From Epiperipatus broadwayi (lineage: Eukaryota > Onychophora > Udeonychophora > Euonychophora > Peripatidae), in the NCBI GenBank assembly GCA_028023455.1, contig JAQFVV010012545.1:2629001-2693000 (forward strand): 64,000 nt of DNA. The letters are read 5' to 3'. The position numbers and the translations under genes are program-made. Positions 23,656 to 36,440 of the stretch are shown one piece after another. Within the stretch, counting starts at the first letter, position 1; each line of letters opens with the position of its first letter. The notes below the pieces were generated by a model. The model searched no databases. It was not told the origin of the DNA and saw only the letters and a program-made list of their open reading frames with translations.

Positions 23656-24068
23656 ATTTATTTAACACACACACACACACTAATTAATTACTTATATTTT
23701 ATTCTACAGCTTTACTATCTAACCTTATCCTTATAGGATTATATTACTTTACTAACTTTATATTTCACGGACACTAGGTATGTTTGTTCGGCTCTCCCCG
23801 TCTCACTCACTAATCATCACTCACCCATGCCTGCCTTCAAGACCCCTCCGCAACTGTCTCCAATTTACAACCTAACTTCCCACATTGAATCACGTTCTCT
23901 TTCTCTCCTTTTACCCTCTAATATTTATTTTATTTCTTGCTTTGTCTACCACCAAGCTATTTTTTGATTTGTTTATTAATTATTGCATAAACTATTAATT
24001 TTGTTATATTCGAATTCAAATGGGCTGAACTTGTAAACGTGAAAATATCCCGGACTCTGGCCCCCAAT

Positions 24069-25782
24069 TATAACGGAAATGGTTATTCGTACGGTTGAGT
24101 AATTATTTGTACTTTCAACTATATTTATTTCGATTATTTTATTCTACATTATACTTAATTTATTATACTTTAATTCTTTCTCCGACTTTGATTCTTTATC
24201 CATTTATTGTTTTCAACTTAGATTCTTTATTATCTTATTCATTATTTTAACCAACGCCATTACAATACAAGCAGAGAGCTAATACAGATACAAATTTAAC
24301 TTCATATCTATACCCTTGACTGAACCCCAAGGCAATACGTACATATTATCTTGGCGTTATTTTTCCCAGCCAAAACTCTCGGCCTCTGAACAGAGCAAAC
24401 TATTTCAAAGAAACTTAGCGAATGTCCAGCGCTTGCTATTTATTTTTTAGAATTGGGATTCCACACGAACAAGCAGCACATGAATATCTTAAACAAATCA
24501 GTATGCCCCTTTAATCACTACTTACAGTTTCCCCCCTGTCGTAGCTTGGTGATAGGAGAATAAAGCAAGGATACGAAATTTAATGACAAATATGTTTAAT
24601 AATAATACTCACACTTTATATAAAAAATTACATTATAATAACAATAATAAACACACACTTATAAATACTTGGCTATAATAAATATATGAAAATAGATCAG
24701 ATATTAAAGTTCTTAAAGTCCTGTTGATAGAGTTCTATTCTATCAAATCATGGATTTTATATTTAGTTATGAATAGTAGATAAATGAAAATGCATGCATG
24801 CTTTTACCTAGGCTTTGCTGTAATTGTCCCATGGGTATTTCTCCCGAGCGCTCTTGATTAACTTCCTCCGTTTGTGGGGTTATTTCTTTCCAGTTTTTGT
24901 TTGTTGATTCCTTAGGTTCTCCATTAACTTCCTCAGTTTGTGGGGTTATTTTCATCCAGTTTGCTGGTTGATTCTTTAGGTTGAGTTTCAATTGACAGCT
25001 ACAGAAGCGGCGATCCCTCTAGCAGGTCAGGCAAAGATCTTACATTGTGAGTCAGTGATGAGACGGCTTGAATCTGAACCTACGTCCCTTTAACGCCACT
25101 AGCCACGCACTTCTTCCATTTTCTTTTTAGCTGTTGCTTCTCTAAAGTCTCTACTAGCAATGCCAGACAAAAATTGTAATTTTATTAATCTCTTTCTTTG
25201 TTCGTTGTTTTTAAAATTTTTAATTAAGACTTAGATTTCCAACCAATTCTTATCATTATGTTTCTTTATTTAATTAGTGGCTGGAATGTAAGTCCCAATT
25301 AATTTAACAGATCAGGCCAAGATCTTCCATTGATAACATTTCTTTGTCCGTGGAATTTAATTTGTCCAACAGACTTTCACACCTATGGCCATATTGTTTC
25401 TTTTTATATATCACATATTACATTTATTTTATTTAAAGTTTACAATTCATTCATTTTTTTCACATTTACGTTTTACATTTACTTTAATTTGTTATAATAT
25501 ATTTTTTAAAAGAGAGAAGAAACGCATTTTTTTTTATGCATCCACTTCCCCTCTCCCACAATAAACAAAAATAATTTCTAGCATTTGACTTATAAGAGAG
25601 AAAGAGACACATTTCTTTATTTATGCAGCCCCCTCCCCTTCTCTTATTATTACAAAAATCCACAGTAATTTTGACATTAGAATTTCAATTTCTTTCCTTC
25701 CCTTCCTTCTTTTTTTTTAAAAAAAATTATTAGCTAATTTATTTCACCTTTATTACTTTCTAATTTTATAACTATATATGTC

Positions 25783-25785
<3 letters not shown>
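24069..25785 (-). repeat. 5' LTR (1717 bp)
   Basis: Direct partner of 19867-21611. On the minus strand it starts TGTGACATATATAG, lacking the palindromic tip of the other copy, and ends CCGTTATA. It is followed by AT and the primer-binding site. The right flank is ATAT within a (TA)n run at 25786-25815. Confidence 0.9.

Positions 25786-25815
<30 letters not shown>
25786..25815. repeat. (TA)n microsatellite
   Basis: Uninterrupted AT alternation immediately outside the LTR. It is the insertion target of the 19.9-25.8 kb element. Confidence 0.95.
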
Positions 25816-25817
<2 letters not shown>

Positions 25818-26516
25818 ACTGAAACAATAACTTTTTTGAACTGTAACATTATTCTTTCTTGTTAGAATTGCCTAGAAAATGTAAAAATAAATTGATTTAC
25901 ATTCACTTTCCTAATCTTTCTAAGGATAGCAGATATAACAAATGATATTAATTAGGGTGAACTTCCTATCACATTCAGAAATTAATAATGCCTCATTCAA
26001 TATTGCTAATAATGTAATTTCATAAGATAGAATTAATTTCTACTTATTTTAGTACTCTTGTAAATAAATAATCGAATGTTAAATTAGTTAATACTAATTA
26101 TAAAAGCACATATTGTTTAGCATTGTAATTATTAGTATTTATAAAATGGATATTTGGTTATTAATTTATAAGGTTATGAAAATGACTAAAAATTAAAAAT
26201 ATTAAATTGTTAGCATATTAAATGAGGTTTTGTTAATGTCTCAGTATGATTAGATGTTCACACTAACTAATATTGTTTGTCAGATATTCTATTTTTATAA
26301 GAAATAAAAAGTGAATATAAAATAAATGAATTCATTTTCTACTTGCAAGATGTGTCAATAGAGAGCAATGCATTGATATAAGCACCACAACACATCATTA
26401 TCACATCTCATGAAAAGTTCATTACTCTAGTAATTATATATATATATAATTTTATAGAAAACCAAATTTTTGTAAATTACTCAAACTGTGTTATGTATCT
26501 GAATCTGTAAATATAC
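25816..26516. other. Intron sequence
   Basis: AT-rich DNA between the LTR element and the 71-nt exon. A short (TA)n tract lies at about 26436-26448. I see no other feature. Confidence 0.5.
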
Positions 26517-26587
26517 CTGGAACAGGTTCATATTTCTTATATAAAAATTTCTTCCATTTTGGCATATTATCATCAGGATTTTCTTGC
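26517..26587 (-). CDS. STRA6-like: Exon of STRA6-like receptor gene (cytosolic loop ending in the PGF motif)
   Basis: A 71-nt candidate internal exon on the minus strand. Acceptor: tatggatatttttag before GCAAG. Donor: CCTGTTCCAG followed by gtatat. In the relevant frame it encodes QENPDDNMPKWKKFLYKKYE and then PVP, plus the first base of a glycine codon completed by the 2038-2099 exon as GGT. The resulting K-K-Y-E-P-V-PGF fits the loop preceding a conserved membrane segment in STRA6 proteins, where vertebrates have Y-T-P-Q-PGF. The exon starts with the last base of a codon, so the previous exon must end with two extra bases. This does not fit a direct join to 48222-48290. Reading through the donor gives a stop soon after, so a terminal exon is an alternative. 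Confidence 0.65.
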
Positions 26588-27424
26588 CTAAAAATATCCA
26601 TAAATTAAAATAGTAATTAAATTCAATTTTCAAAAGTAATTATTTTTACACAAATAATATTATAATGACAAAAATGTATTCTTTTAAATAAAAATCTTTG
26701 GATAACTATGTCAGGATAATTATTAAAATTAATTATAATGAGAAACTTGATAAAGTACAAGTAAGTTTTAAAACAAGTTTAAAACAATGGTAATAAAAAG
26801 AATTATAAATTTTTTTAAAGATATCATGAGATCAGAGTATTTAAACATAATGTCATAAAATTATCAATAAAAAATAGAAAAAGAGTAAATGAAAAAAAAT
26901 TGATTAAGTCAATTAGATGTTATTCTGCCAAGTTGTAAAACTAACTTCTCTATAATATGAGAAAAGAATTCTCAGTACTTTATATAACAGATGATATTTT
27001 TTAAATATATAGATACCTAAGTACAAATCTCATATTAATAGTATTATTTTGATAAGGAATGTTTAGTGAGTAGAGATACTATTATTTCTTTTAATATTGT
27101 GATGATAAAATTAATTTATCTCATTCCTGGTCATCATCTCTGAATATTATATATTCCAGAATGGGCAATTTTTTCTAACTGTGGGAAACATAATCTTCTG
27201 TAAGATTTTTAGCAGGCCACATAAAAATGTTTTTACTTTCCAATACATGAGGTACTTATAGTGAAGTGTGAGTTGTAATTACACTGGAAATCAGCTCTCT
27301 ATTTTTAATGAATTTTCCCAAAATAAAGATTCAAAAATCCATTTCACTTTACTTTAGGATGATGACTGTGTTTTTAAATGTATGTATATACATTCACATG
27401 TGGCCAATTTATAATCATCTATAT
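26588..27424. other. Intron sequence
   Basis: AT-rich DNA before the large LTR element. No exon or repeat was recognised. Confidence 0.5.
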
Positions 27425-29530
27425 TGTACCAATCGGAATGAAAGTGAAGATCGAATCTAACCGCAAAAACAATATCTGCACTACAAGGGCGCCATCTAGG
27501 CATTTGATCCTAGAAAAATTTATAAAGTAGGCAGATACGCGCTGTTAAGATTCCACTTTCTTTAAATATTCCGACCGTTAGCCCAAGTCACTAGCTCAGC
27601 GGAGACGCAGAGATAAAAATCTATAAATTTTATATCTTAAATATAAAAGAATAAAAGCCACTGCCAGAAATTAACACATAAAAATATTTATTTACGCACA
27701 TATAAAATAATATTTAAATTTTGAGGAATAAATTTAACGTTTATAATTTTATATTGATCTTTAATTCTAAATTTAAGTAGATTGCAAATAATGAGTTTAC
27801 TATTTATTTAGAGGGTCGAGTATGAATGGACTACATAGGTCTGCATTTGAAAGGAAAATATTCTTCCCTGATTTAACCTTAGGCAACAAATTTCGCAATC
27901 AACTGGCGCCAATCCATCTGATACATTCATGTATTCAATGTAGCATGATACGACAACACAAAATACTATATTGTCAGGAATGTACATCTGAACAATAAGT
28001 AGAAATAGAGAAGACATTGACTCTCCACCAACAGGAATGTGACATCTGTTGGCAAGTAGATCAATAAACAAAAAACTCCATAGGAATGGACTGCGGTCTT
28101 CTGCCGACTTACAAACCCATCCATAGGCAAACAGAGGGTGTGTGGCGTATATCTATAATCCTGCCCGTAGCGGACCTCATACTACATCTACTAATTACAC
28201 AAATATATCCAATCCATTGAACCAATTCAACTACGAAATGAATAACCTAAGATTACCCTCCCTTAATACAACTTTACAAAACTATATAGCCATTCACGCC
28301 CGACTTAATTTTAACATTTAAATACGTTCGCACAGATTTGTTTAAAAATGTTGGGTATAGATCGATTACATAGATTCCACGGTCAAAAACATTTCAAAAT
28401 AAACATAAACGATCAAAATACAAAATTATTGATACCGACAATCGCAGAGGGAAACTTATAAGTAACCCAATAGTATTCACCATAAGATACTTGCGTTGTC
28501 ACCAATAACTTAAAAGACATCCGAATAAATACATTTTAGATACTCACCGTAAGGTATCATTATTTATCGAATGTCTATATATTTTGATCAAATATGAAAA
28601 CCAAAATATAATTAACCGCAAACGAATCCATGCAAGCGTCTATAAACAACTTAAATTTCATACATTTAAATAATCTTTACAATAAGGGAAAAAAAATGGA
28701 AATGATGTTTATCAATCGGGAAACATATAAAATTAAACATTATTAATTTGATTTAAAAACTTAAAAGTCAGATAGAAGTTCATAAGCTTGAACGAAAGTT
28801 CTTAGTTATTTTTTTAAATTTAGAGTTCATGTCAATATAGCTTACAGTATAAGAGTCCAGGTTCCTGTTGGCAATTCCCACGGCGTCTCCATTGGAAGAA
28901 AATGTTCTGGAGGTAGCATTAGCTGGTTCCATTCTGGTATCACAGTCTTTTCATTTTTTTTTTTTTTTTAAACAAACAAAAAAAATGAGAGAGAACGGCA
29001 AGTGCGTCTTACCGTTGTCATCAAATCAAGTTGGAAAAACTGACTGGAACTCAATATTTTTTCTTTTTATAGTCCTCCTATGGATTCCATGAACAAAAAC
29101 GTCACTGTTCTGTTTTTTCGTTATGGTCCGGGCCTTTATTTGCTTCCATTGGTCAAGCTAAAATCTCTTTCTTCTCTTATCTAACTTTTCATCTGACTTT
29201 TTAATTAAACAGCTTTTAGATAATTAATAAACAATCATTTCCATTTACAGATTACAGGAATTAATTAATACCTGTTTTTATTTTAACTTACGTTATTTTT
29301 TTATTAAAATATTTTTATATTTCAATCTTGTATTTTTTTATTTAAAAAAATACGTTCAAATACTTTTTTTTCTTGTTTATGAAAAAAATATTTTTAAAGT
29401 TTAGCATCCGTGCGAATATATATATGTTTAACAAACATTTTAATTTTAGCGTTTAGTTTTTTCCTTTTATTTGCGAACTTTTAAGTTTTTATTTTAAATA
29501 AATGTAACGACATATTTATATATCGTTACA
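27425..29530 (-). repeat. 3' LTR of the 2.1-kb LTR element
   Basis: 2106 bp. It contains an 87-codon minus frame (27808-28071) and a 74-codon plus frame (28868-29092). The first is disrupted in the diverged solo copy at 52.7-54.8 kb, so I do not regard it as a gene. Confidence 0.9.
29063..29072 (-). promoter_or_regulatory. LTR TATA box
   Basis: CTATAAAAAG on the minus strand, followed about 25-30 nt later by an initiator-like TTCCAGTCAG. The same box is at 31714-31723 in the partner LTR. A TATAAAAAGG version is kept at 53169-53178 in the diverged solo LTR, which supports a real U3 promoter and fixes the orientation. It would put U3 at about 0.5 kb and R-U5 at about 1.6 kb. Confidence 0.65.
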
Positions 29531-30078
29531 TATCAGTAAACTTCCTCAAAAAACAAAAACATTAAAAAAAAAAAAAAGAATTTACTTAGTGTTAGTAATT
29601 ACGTTACACAAATTTGTTATATATGAAATTTCAAAAGGACAAAACTTTTTTTTTTTTTTAAAAGACAAAACAGTAATTACAAATATAATGATAAAAAAAA
29701 AAAGTTGACTGATGATTCCTTACTACCAGCTAAATTTCTGCCCCCTCCCTTCCAAGTTTCATTTCTCCTACCTTTAAGTATTATTTAGGCAAGTTAAACG
29801 ATTAGATTTTAAACAAGACTTTTTTAAAAAAAAATTATGATTTATATTTATTAATTACGTTTTATTTATTACTTTTTATTCCTCGAATTTATCTCTACAT
29901 ATGCGCAATTTTTCGACTGGCAGTACCTTTAAGACAAAATTTCAAAGTGTAACTCCACGTCAATACAACAAATCTATTTATACTATTTCAGAAAAAAAAA
30001 TTTACGGGCATGATTCACTTTTAAAATTCTCAGGGCACTCGTGTTTATTAAAGATCGGCCCAAGTTGGGTAGCCAGTT
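29531..30078 (-). other. Interior of the 2.1-kb LTR element
   Basis: 548 bp with poly(A)/poly(T) runs and no coding signal. The minus-strand start beside the right LTR carries AACTGGCTACCCAACTTGGG, the likely primer-binding site. Confidence 0.7.
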
Positions 30079-32181
30079 TGTACCAATCGGAATGAAAGTG
30101 AAGATCGAATCTAACCGCAAAAACAATATCTGCACTACAAGGGCGCCATCTAGGCATTTGAGCCTAGAAAAATTTATAAAGTAGGCAGATACGCGCTGTT
30201 AAGATTCCACTTTCTTTAAATATTCCGACCGTTAGCCCAAGTCACTAGCTCAGCGGAGACGCAGAGATAAAAATCTATAAATTTTATATCTTAAATATAA
30301 AAGAATAAAAGCCACTGCCAGAAATTAACACATAAAAATATTTATTTACGCACATATAAAATAATATTTAAATTTTGAGGAATAAATTTAACGTTTATAA
30401 TTTTATATTGATCTTTAATTCTAAATTTAAGTAGATTGCAAATAATGAGTTTACTATTTATTTAGAGGGTCGAGTATGAATGGACTACATAGGTCTGCAT
30501 TTGAAAGGAAAATATTCTTCCCTGATTTAACCTTAGGCAACAAATTTCGCAATCAACTGGCGCCAATCCATCTGATACATTCATGTATTCAATGTAGCAT
30601 GATACGACAACACAAAATACTATATTGTCAGGAATGTACATCTGAACAATAAGTAGAAATAGAGAAGACATTGACTCTCCACCAACAGGAATGTGACATC
30701 TGTTGGCAAGTAGATCAATAAACAAAAAACTCCATAGGAATGGACTGCGGTCTTCTGCCGACTTACAAACCCATCCATAGGCAAACAGAGGGTGTGTGGC
30801 GTATATCTATAATCCTGCCCGTAGCGGACCTCATACTACATCTACTAATTACACAAATATATCCAATCCATTGAACCAATTCAACTACGAAATGAATAAC
30901 CTAAGATTACCCTCCCTTAATACAACTTTACAAAACTATATAGCCATTCACGCCCGACTTAATTTTAACATTTAAATACGTTCGCACAGATTTGTTTAAA
31001 AATGTTGGGTATAGATCGATTACATAGATTCCACGGTCAAAAACATTTCAAAATAAACATAAACGATCAAAATACAAAATTATTGATACCGACAATCGCA
31101 GAGGGAAACTTATAAGTAACCCAATAGTATTCACCATAAGATACTTGCGTTGTCACCAATAACTTAAAAGACATCCGAATAAATACATTTTAGATACTCA
31201 CCGTAAGGTATCATTATTTATCGAATGTCTATATATTTTGATCAAATATGAAAACCAAAATATAATTAACCGCAAACGAATCCATGCAAGCGTCTATAAA
31301 CAACTTAAATTTCATACATTTAAATAATCTTTACAATAAGGGAAAAAAATGGAAATGATGTTTATCAATCGGGAAACATATAAAATTAAACATTATTAAT
31401 TTGATTTAAAAACTTAAAAGTCAGATAGAAGTTCATAAGCTTGAACGAAAGTTCTTAGTTATTTTTTTAAATTTAGAGTTCATGTCAATATAGCTTACAG
31501 TATAAGAGTCCAGGTTCCTGTTGGCAATTCCCACGGCGTCTCCATTGGAAGAAAATGTTCTGGAGGTAGCATTAGCTGGTTCCATTCTGGTATCACAGTC
31601 TTTTCATTTTTTTTTTTTTTAAACAAACAAAAAAAATGAGAGAGAACGGCAAGTGCGTCTTACCGTTGTCATCAAATCAAGTTGGAAAAACTGACTGGAA
31701 CTCAATATTTTTTCTTTTTATAGTCCTCCTATGGATTCCATGAACAAAAACGTCACTGTTCTGTTTTTTCGTTATGGTCCGGGCCTTTATTTGCTTCCAT
31801 TGGTCAAGCTAAAATCTCTTTCTTCTCTTATCTAACTTTTCATCTGACTTTTTAATTAAACAGCTTTTAGATAATTAATAAACAATCATTTCCATTTACA
31901 GATTACAGGAATTAATTAATACCTGTTTTTATTTTAACTTACGTTATTTTTTTATTAAAATATTTTTATATTTCAATCTTGTATTTTTTTATTTAAAAAA
32001 ATACGTTCAAATACTTTTTTTTCTTGTTTATGAAAAAAATATTTTTAAAGTTTAGCATCCGTGCGAATATATATATGTTTAACAAACATTTTAATTTTAG
32101 CGTTTAGTTTTTTCCTTTTATTTGCGAACTTTTAAGTTTTTATTTTAAATAAATGTAACGACATATTTATATATCGTTACA
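30079..32181 (-). repeat. 5' LTR of the 2.1-kb LTR element
   Basis: 2103 bp, near identical to 27425-29530. It carries the TATA box at 31714-31723. The outer flank at 32182-32185 is ATAT. Confidence 0.9.
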
Positions 32182-32771
32182 ATATATTATTTCAATATGT
32201 ATATAGATTTGTCACAGGCTACCAAATATGTTTGTAATACAATTAAAAAATTATATACATATGTGTGGATTATAGTCAGTTATATCATTGTCACAGTCCA
32301 CATGTAGTATGTGAGCTGTAATTTACTCATGTTTGATATATTCTTCAAATAAATTATCATCCTAAAGATCCCTCAAATTTAATCCAATTTCTTCAATACA
32401 TAACCTTCCTTTTCCAACCTCCAAATAAATTTCTTTATTTAATTTATTCATATTATTTATAGTCTCTTTTTGAATCTATTGCAATCTCCTGGGATCCACT
32501 TTAACATTTCAACTGCTTATCTATTATGATGTTTTCTTAAAATTTGTACAGCTCATTTTTATTTCAGTCTCTTAATTCTTTTAATAATATCAATGATTCG
32601 TATGTGTTTTCTTACTGATATATATATTTCTCTTTTGATTCTCTTCTTGTTACTTTCAACATATAATTCTCCAATACTTCTGTGAATAATTTAAAACCCC
32701 TATTCTACTTTTTAAAGTGTATAAGTCACAGAGTCATATATGTAAGAGTTGGGAAATACATCTATTAAAAA
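32182..32771. other. Intron sequence
   Basis: Pyrimidine-biased AT-rich DNA. No ORF, exon or element end was recognised before the SINE. Confidence 0.45.
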
Positions 32772-32780
32772 CAATGACTT

Positions 32781-32891
32781 GTCTTGCATTGGTGGTCAAG
32801 AGGTCAGCGCGACTGCCTTGCACTTGCAGGCAGTTGCCCAGGTTGCGGATTCACATCCCGGCTGATGTTATGACACTTAAAAAAAACAACC
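32781..32891 (+). mobile_element. tRNA-derived short SINE, copy 2
   Basis: Plus strand: GCATTGGTGGTCAAGAGGTC (A box region), a CTGCC...GGCAG anticodon-arm-like hairpin, a B box in GCGGATTCACATCCCGGC, and the family 3' end GATGTTATGACACTT plus A-run. It is flanked by CAATGACTT on both sides (32772-32780 and 32892-32900). Same family as 1691-1786 and 36324-36440. Confidence 0.85.
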
Positions 32892-32900
32892 CAATGACTT

Positions 32901-34719
32901 TTATCATTTCATACTAGTTATTTGCATTGCTTTTCTATACTTTTATTATTATTTTATCAAATGAATTTAGATCTTTTTTTATTCATACTCTGTTATTTAT
33001 TATTAATCTGAAAGTTTCAAATAAATTGAATGTTCATCATTATTACTAATTTTTTTCTTTTTAAAAGAACTAATGGTGGAGATTCACTACATTTGAAAAT
33101 TTTCAGATTATTTATAAAGCAAATAAATAAGTTAATATTAATTTATAAAATTTAAACTGCTTGTAGATTTTACTATATGTGAATACCTGTAGGATTATAG
33201 GTGTATACTTTATTTTTCAGAAGTTATTAAAAATTTATTAGCTTTGTGAATTTTGATGACACATTACTAAAGTTGAATTTATGCTCTTTTTACAAGTGTC
33301 TAAATTTATGTTAGATTTATTGACATTTATCCATATGCTCATTATAAGATATTTTAAAAGATTCTACGCCAAAAATATATATTTTTAGCTTCACAAGTAC
33401 AGTTATAAATAACCTTGAATAATTTTATTATAATTTATTTTTTTCATCAATTGAAGGTTTCATCTGAAATAAATTTTAAAATAATCTCTTTGAAAAGCAG
33501 AATGACACAAATTGGGGTTGTGATGCAAACTCCTTAAAAATAACTTCCTCATCTTTTGCATATTTTATTGGTGAATACTGCACTTCTGGCAAAAACAGTT
33601 CTTATATTAAACTTCTGGATATGTAATTTAATATTATTATGAAAATATTGCTGGCATACTACTTAAGTCTACTTTATGGGAGTCACATATTATCTACCAG
33701 ATGTTATTCAACAAGATATTAGAAGTCAAAATTGCAGATATATATATAAAAATTAAATAGATCAGATTTATTCTAATGCAGCATTGATCATATTAATTAA
33801 GACATGACCTCACTCATATCAAATATTCTTTTCTTAATATCCAATCTTAAAACAACTGTGACATAAATAATTCTTTGTTAAAATTTAAGAAGAAATTAAC
33901 AATTTCATTCTGAAAATTTAATTATTCTTCAGAAAGAAAATCTAATAGAAAATTTTTCTGTTTGGAAGTTTACTTTAACCTTAAACCTATGAATTGAATA
34001 AAATTTTAAAATATTTTTATTTAGAAACTTAAAACAAGTATTTTAGATGCTTTTAATGTATTATCTAGTGACTAACAATTTAAATCTAAGGTATGTATAA
34101 TTTTCCTGAAAGTTTGTGATTCTGGTATATTAGATGTAATAATATGTTAAGACTATTTTCATCATTTATCATTAAATGTTGAATGTATAGAAAATATTAA
34201 ACTTTATTTAAACTTTTTATATACAAACAACTTGTTAGTAATTACACACAAATAGACAGTCCATTTTGTAATAGAAGTATGCCAGCTGGCCATATGAATA
34301 AATTATGAACATCAAATAATGATGCTTAATTCTTCTGATTAAGAACATGTTATCCAGTGGACACTGTTTAAAAGATAATAAATATGATCAATATTGAGTT
34401 TCTGAGCCATATCTGATTATAGAACTGTGCCCTTCCAGCAGTGAAGTGCACACGACATTACAGGTGATCATTGAAATGATTATATGAAGGCAGTTCATGG
34501 GCAAAAGCCTACTAAGGATTTATTGGATTACATTTGTTATTCACTATAAGAATGAGTGATGCAGTGAACTGCAGAACATGAGCTGTTAATTGAGAACTGA
34601 TAATCAGAAGATAATCAAAATTTCACATTTGTACAACATTTATGTTTGTATTATTATTTTTTTTTTCTGTACAAAATCACTTTATATCATATTTATGTTT
34701 AATAAATTTATTGGGGAAA
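32901..34719. other. Intron sequence
   Basis: AT-rich DNA with small GC-richer islands (for example about 34400-34520) in which I could not support an exon. Confidence 0.45.
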
Positions 34720-34905
34720 AAAATAGACAATACAGGTTAGTAATTACCCAATGTTTTGAGTATTTAGTATTCTCCACTCTTCTTCAGGTGTTTCTGACCT
34801 GACAAGTGACAATATTAGCATAGGAGTCAAACTTACACTTTTAGATTCTCGAATATCAAATTTTAAGACAACATTCTAACCAATTGAGGCATTCAGTCAA
34901 ATGGT
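34720..34905 (-). mobile_element. Possible second tRNA-derived SINE type
   Basis: Minus strand: tRNA-like GCCTCAATTGGTTAGAATG (A box), then GATATTCGAGAATC (B box), then a body containing CACCTGAAGAAGAGTGGAG and AAAACATTGGGTAATTAC. Such a CTGAAGAAG...AAACATTGGG block is common in the bodies or tails of animal SINEs and their partner LINEs. No target duplication was found. A splice-bounded 39-nt exon reading was considered and rejected. Confidence 0.45.
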
Positions 34906-36308
34906 ATCAGATAATAGAAATTTCATATATTTATATGTGAGAGTTGGTTCAAATTCTCCTCAATCCTTCAAATTTTTTTTAATTCTTTTTTTCTAAGAGC
35001 AATGTTAATTAGAGGCTTCCATCATTGTGTATTGCCACACTGGGTTGACTTGTAAAATTATTTGCCATTATCATATGAGTAGTGTCCTTGAACTTTCTTT
35101 TTTGCACCTTTTCCTCTCTATTAATTATTTTTGTAATTTTCCAATTGAACATATAGTCATTACTACTGCTACTATTAATACATCTGTTTTTTTTCTTTTA
35201 ACCATTAGTTTATGTTCTTTGAATCATTGTTCAACAAGATGACAGGACTGACCAATATTTCAGCATTTCCAGTTTGGACCTTTAGAAGTTAGAATTCCTT
35301 GAAGTATGGTATGACTTGGAAAGCTGTTCTAATGTTATGCTGACTGCAGATTTTCTTTAATTTGTCTGCTATTCCTGGTATGTATGGATACACTACAGTA
35401 CCAATAATTGTTTTTTTTATTTTGGTGTCTCTTTTTGTTGTCTACTAAAGGTTTTCTTGATGACAGCTGATAGATAATATTTTTCTTGAGAGTTTGTTCT
35501 AAGTGAATTTTTTCATTTTCCAAATCATTAGTTTCTGAACAAACTTTCTTTTCTTTTTTCCATAGTGATAGTATAATTTCTTGCTTAGTACTTCTGGTAT
35601 GATTGGATGTATATGCCAAATATAAAGTTTAATATTTTCTATACATGCAACAATGTAATAATATATGATAGAAATAATCCAATACATTGTCACATCTAAG
35701 ACACATGTTCTAACAGTAAATGTGTGGGCACATGATCAACTTTGGATTACAGTAGTTAATAATTTATAAGCAGAGATTGATTCAGGACACAATTTGAGAA
35801 ACTAATTTAGAACATTTTAGGCATATTGTTTATTATACTAATCATCATTAAATCATATTTACTTTCTCAATAACAGAAATCAGAATAGCAAAACTTTTCA
35901 CATTCTTTTTTACTCATTTTCTTGAAAATTTATTTTCAATCTATACAAAACTTTCATAGTTAATGACACAACAAACTAAATGCCATTAAAGCAATACCAA
36001 ATATGTGTAAATGTTAAAGATGAAGATGTTGGCAAAATACTTTCTGTATACTATTTTATTATAATTACTGAAATATTTTGTAAACCAGATGTACCTAGTC
36101 CACGAAGTCCATAGTTATTTTTAATTGGTTGCTTTAACAAATATTTTTTAAAGATTTAATGTAAATTAAACAAAAGATTTTAATATTGTATAGATAAATG
36201 TGAGAAATTCATAATTGGAAAAAAAATGCTTGGAACAACCCAACCTGTTTAAGTATACTTCAAAAATGTACCTGGCAAGATATTAATAAAGCTAAATTAA
36301 AATTTTAA
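34906..36308. other. Intron sequence
   Basis: AT-rich DNA. The 94-codon minus frame at 35335-35619 is lysine-, asparagine- and serine-rich and looks like chance. Nothing else was recognised. Confidence 0.4.
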
Positions 36309-36323
36309 ATATATCTGTTATAT

Positions 36324-36440
36324 ATATTTTTTTCATATGTCATGGCATCGGCTGGGAGGCGAACCCACAACAACTGTCTGCAACCAACTGCTTGCTTGCA
36401 AAGCGGTTGTGCTAACCTCTTGGCTAACAATGCTTGACAT
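36324..36440 (-). mobile_element. tRNA-derived short SINE, copy 3
   Basis: Minus strand: GCATTGTTAGCCAAGAGGTTAG (A box), a duplicated or extended anticodon region, a B box in GTGGGTTCGCCTCCCAGCC, and the family 3' end GATGCCATGACATATGAAAA. It is bounded by a 15-bp direct repeat with one mismatch (36309-36323 and 36441-36455). Confidence 0.87.

Larger units (their letters stand above)
19867..25785 (-). mobile_element. Non-autonomous LTR retrotransposon with 1.7-kb LTRs and one Gag-like ORF
   Basis: Direct repeats 19867-21611 and 24069-25785 flank a 2457-bp interior. Orientation is minus. Just inside the right LTR, two bases on, the minus strand reads TGGGGGCCAGAGTCCGGGAT, a primer-binding site complementary to a tRNA 3' end (...GGCCCCCA, tRNA-Pro-like). 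Just inside the left LTR it reads CAAAAACGAGCGGAG, a polypurine tract directly followed by the LTR start TGTAATG. Both flanks are ATAT, giving a 4-bp target duplication in (TA)n DNA. No protease, RT, RNase H or integrase is present, so it must be mobilised in trans. Confidence 0.88.
27425..32181 (-). mobile_element. Young non-coding LTR element: 2.1-kb LTRs around a 548-bp interior
   Basis: Direct repeats 27425-29530 and 30079-32181 start TGTACCAATCGG and end ATATCGTTACA (plus strand). The two flanks both read ATAT, a 4-bp target duplication. A minus orientation is indicated by three features: a TGGCTACCCAACTTGGG primer-binding-like site three bases inside the right LTR, a TATA box on the minus strand of both LTRs, and GAGGAAG near the left LTR. 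The LTRs look almost identical (I noticed one substitution, T/G at about 27509, and homopolymer-length differences), so insertion is recent. The interior encodes nothing. It is a TRIM/LARD-like element with an extreme ratio of LTR to interior. Confidence 0.88.

Noticed and set aside
27808-28071. 87-codon frame in the 2.1-kb LTRs as a gene
   Set aside because: It is identical in both LTRs only because they are copies, and it is not kept in the diverged solo LTR at 52.7-54.8 kb.
34822-34882. 39-nt splice-bounded exon on the minus strand
   Set aside because: The same bases fit tRNA-like A and B boxes, and the length would not repair the phase of the STRA6-like gene.
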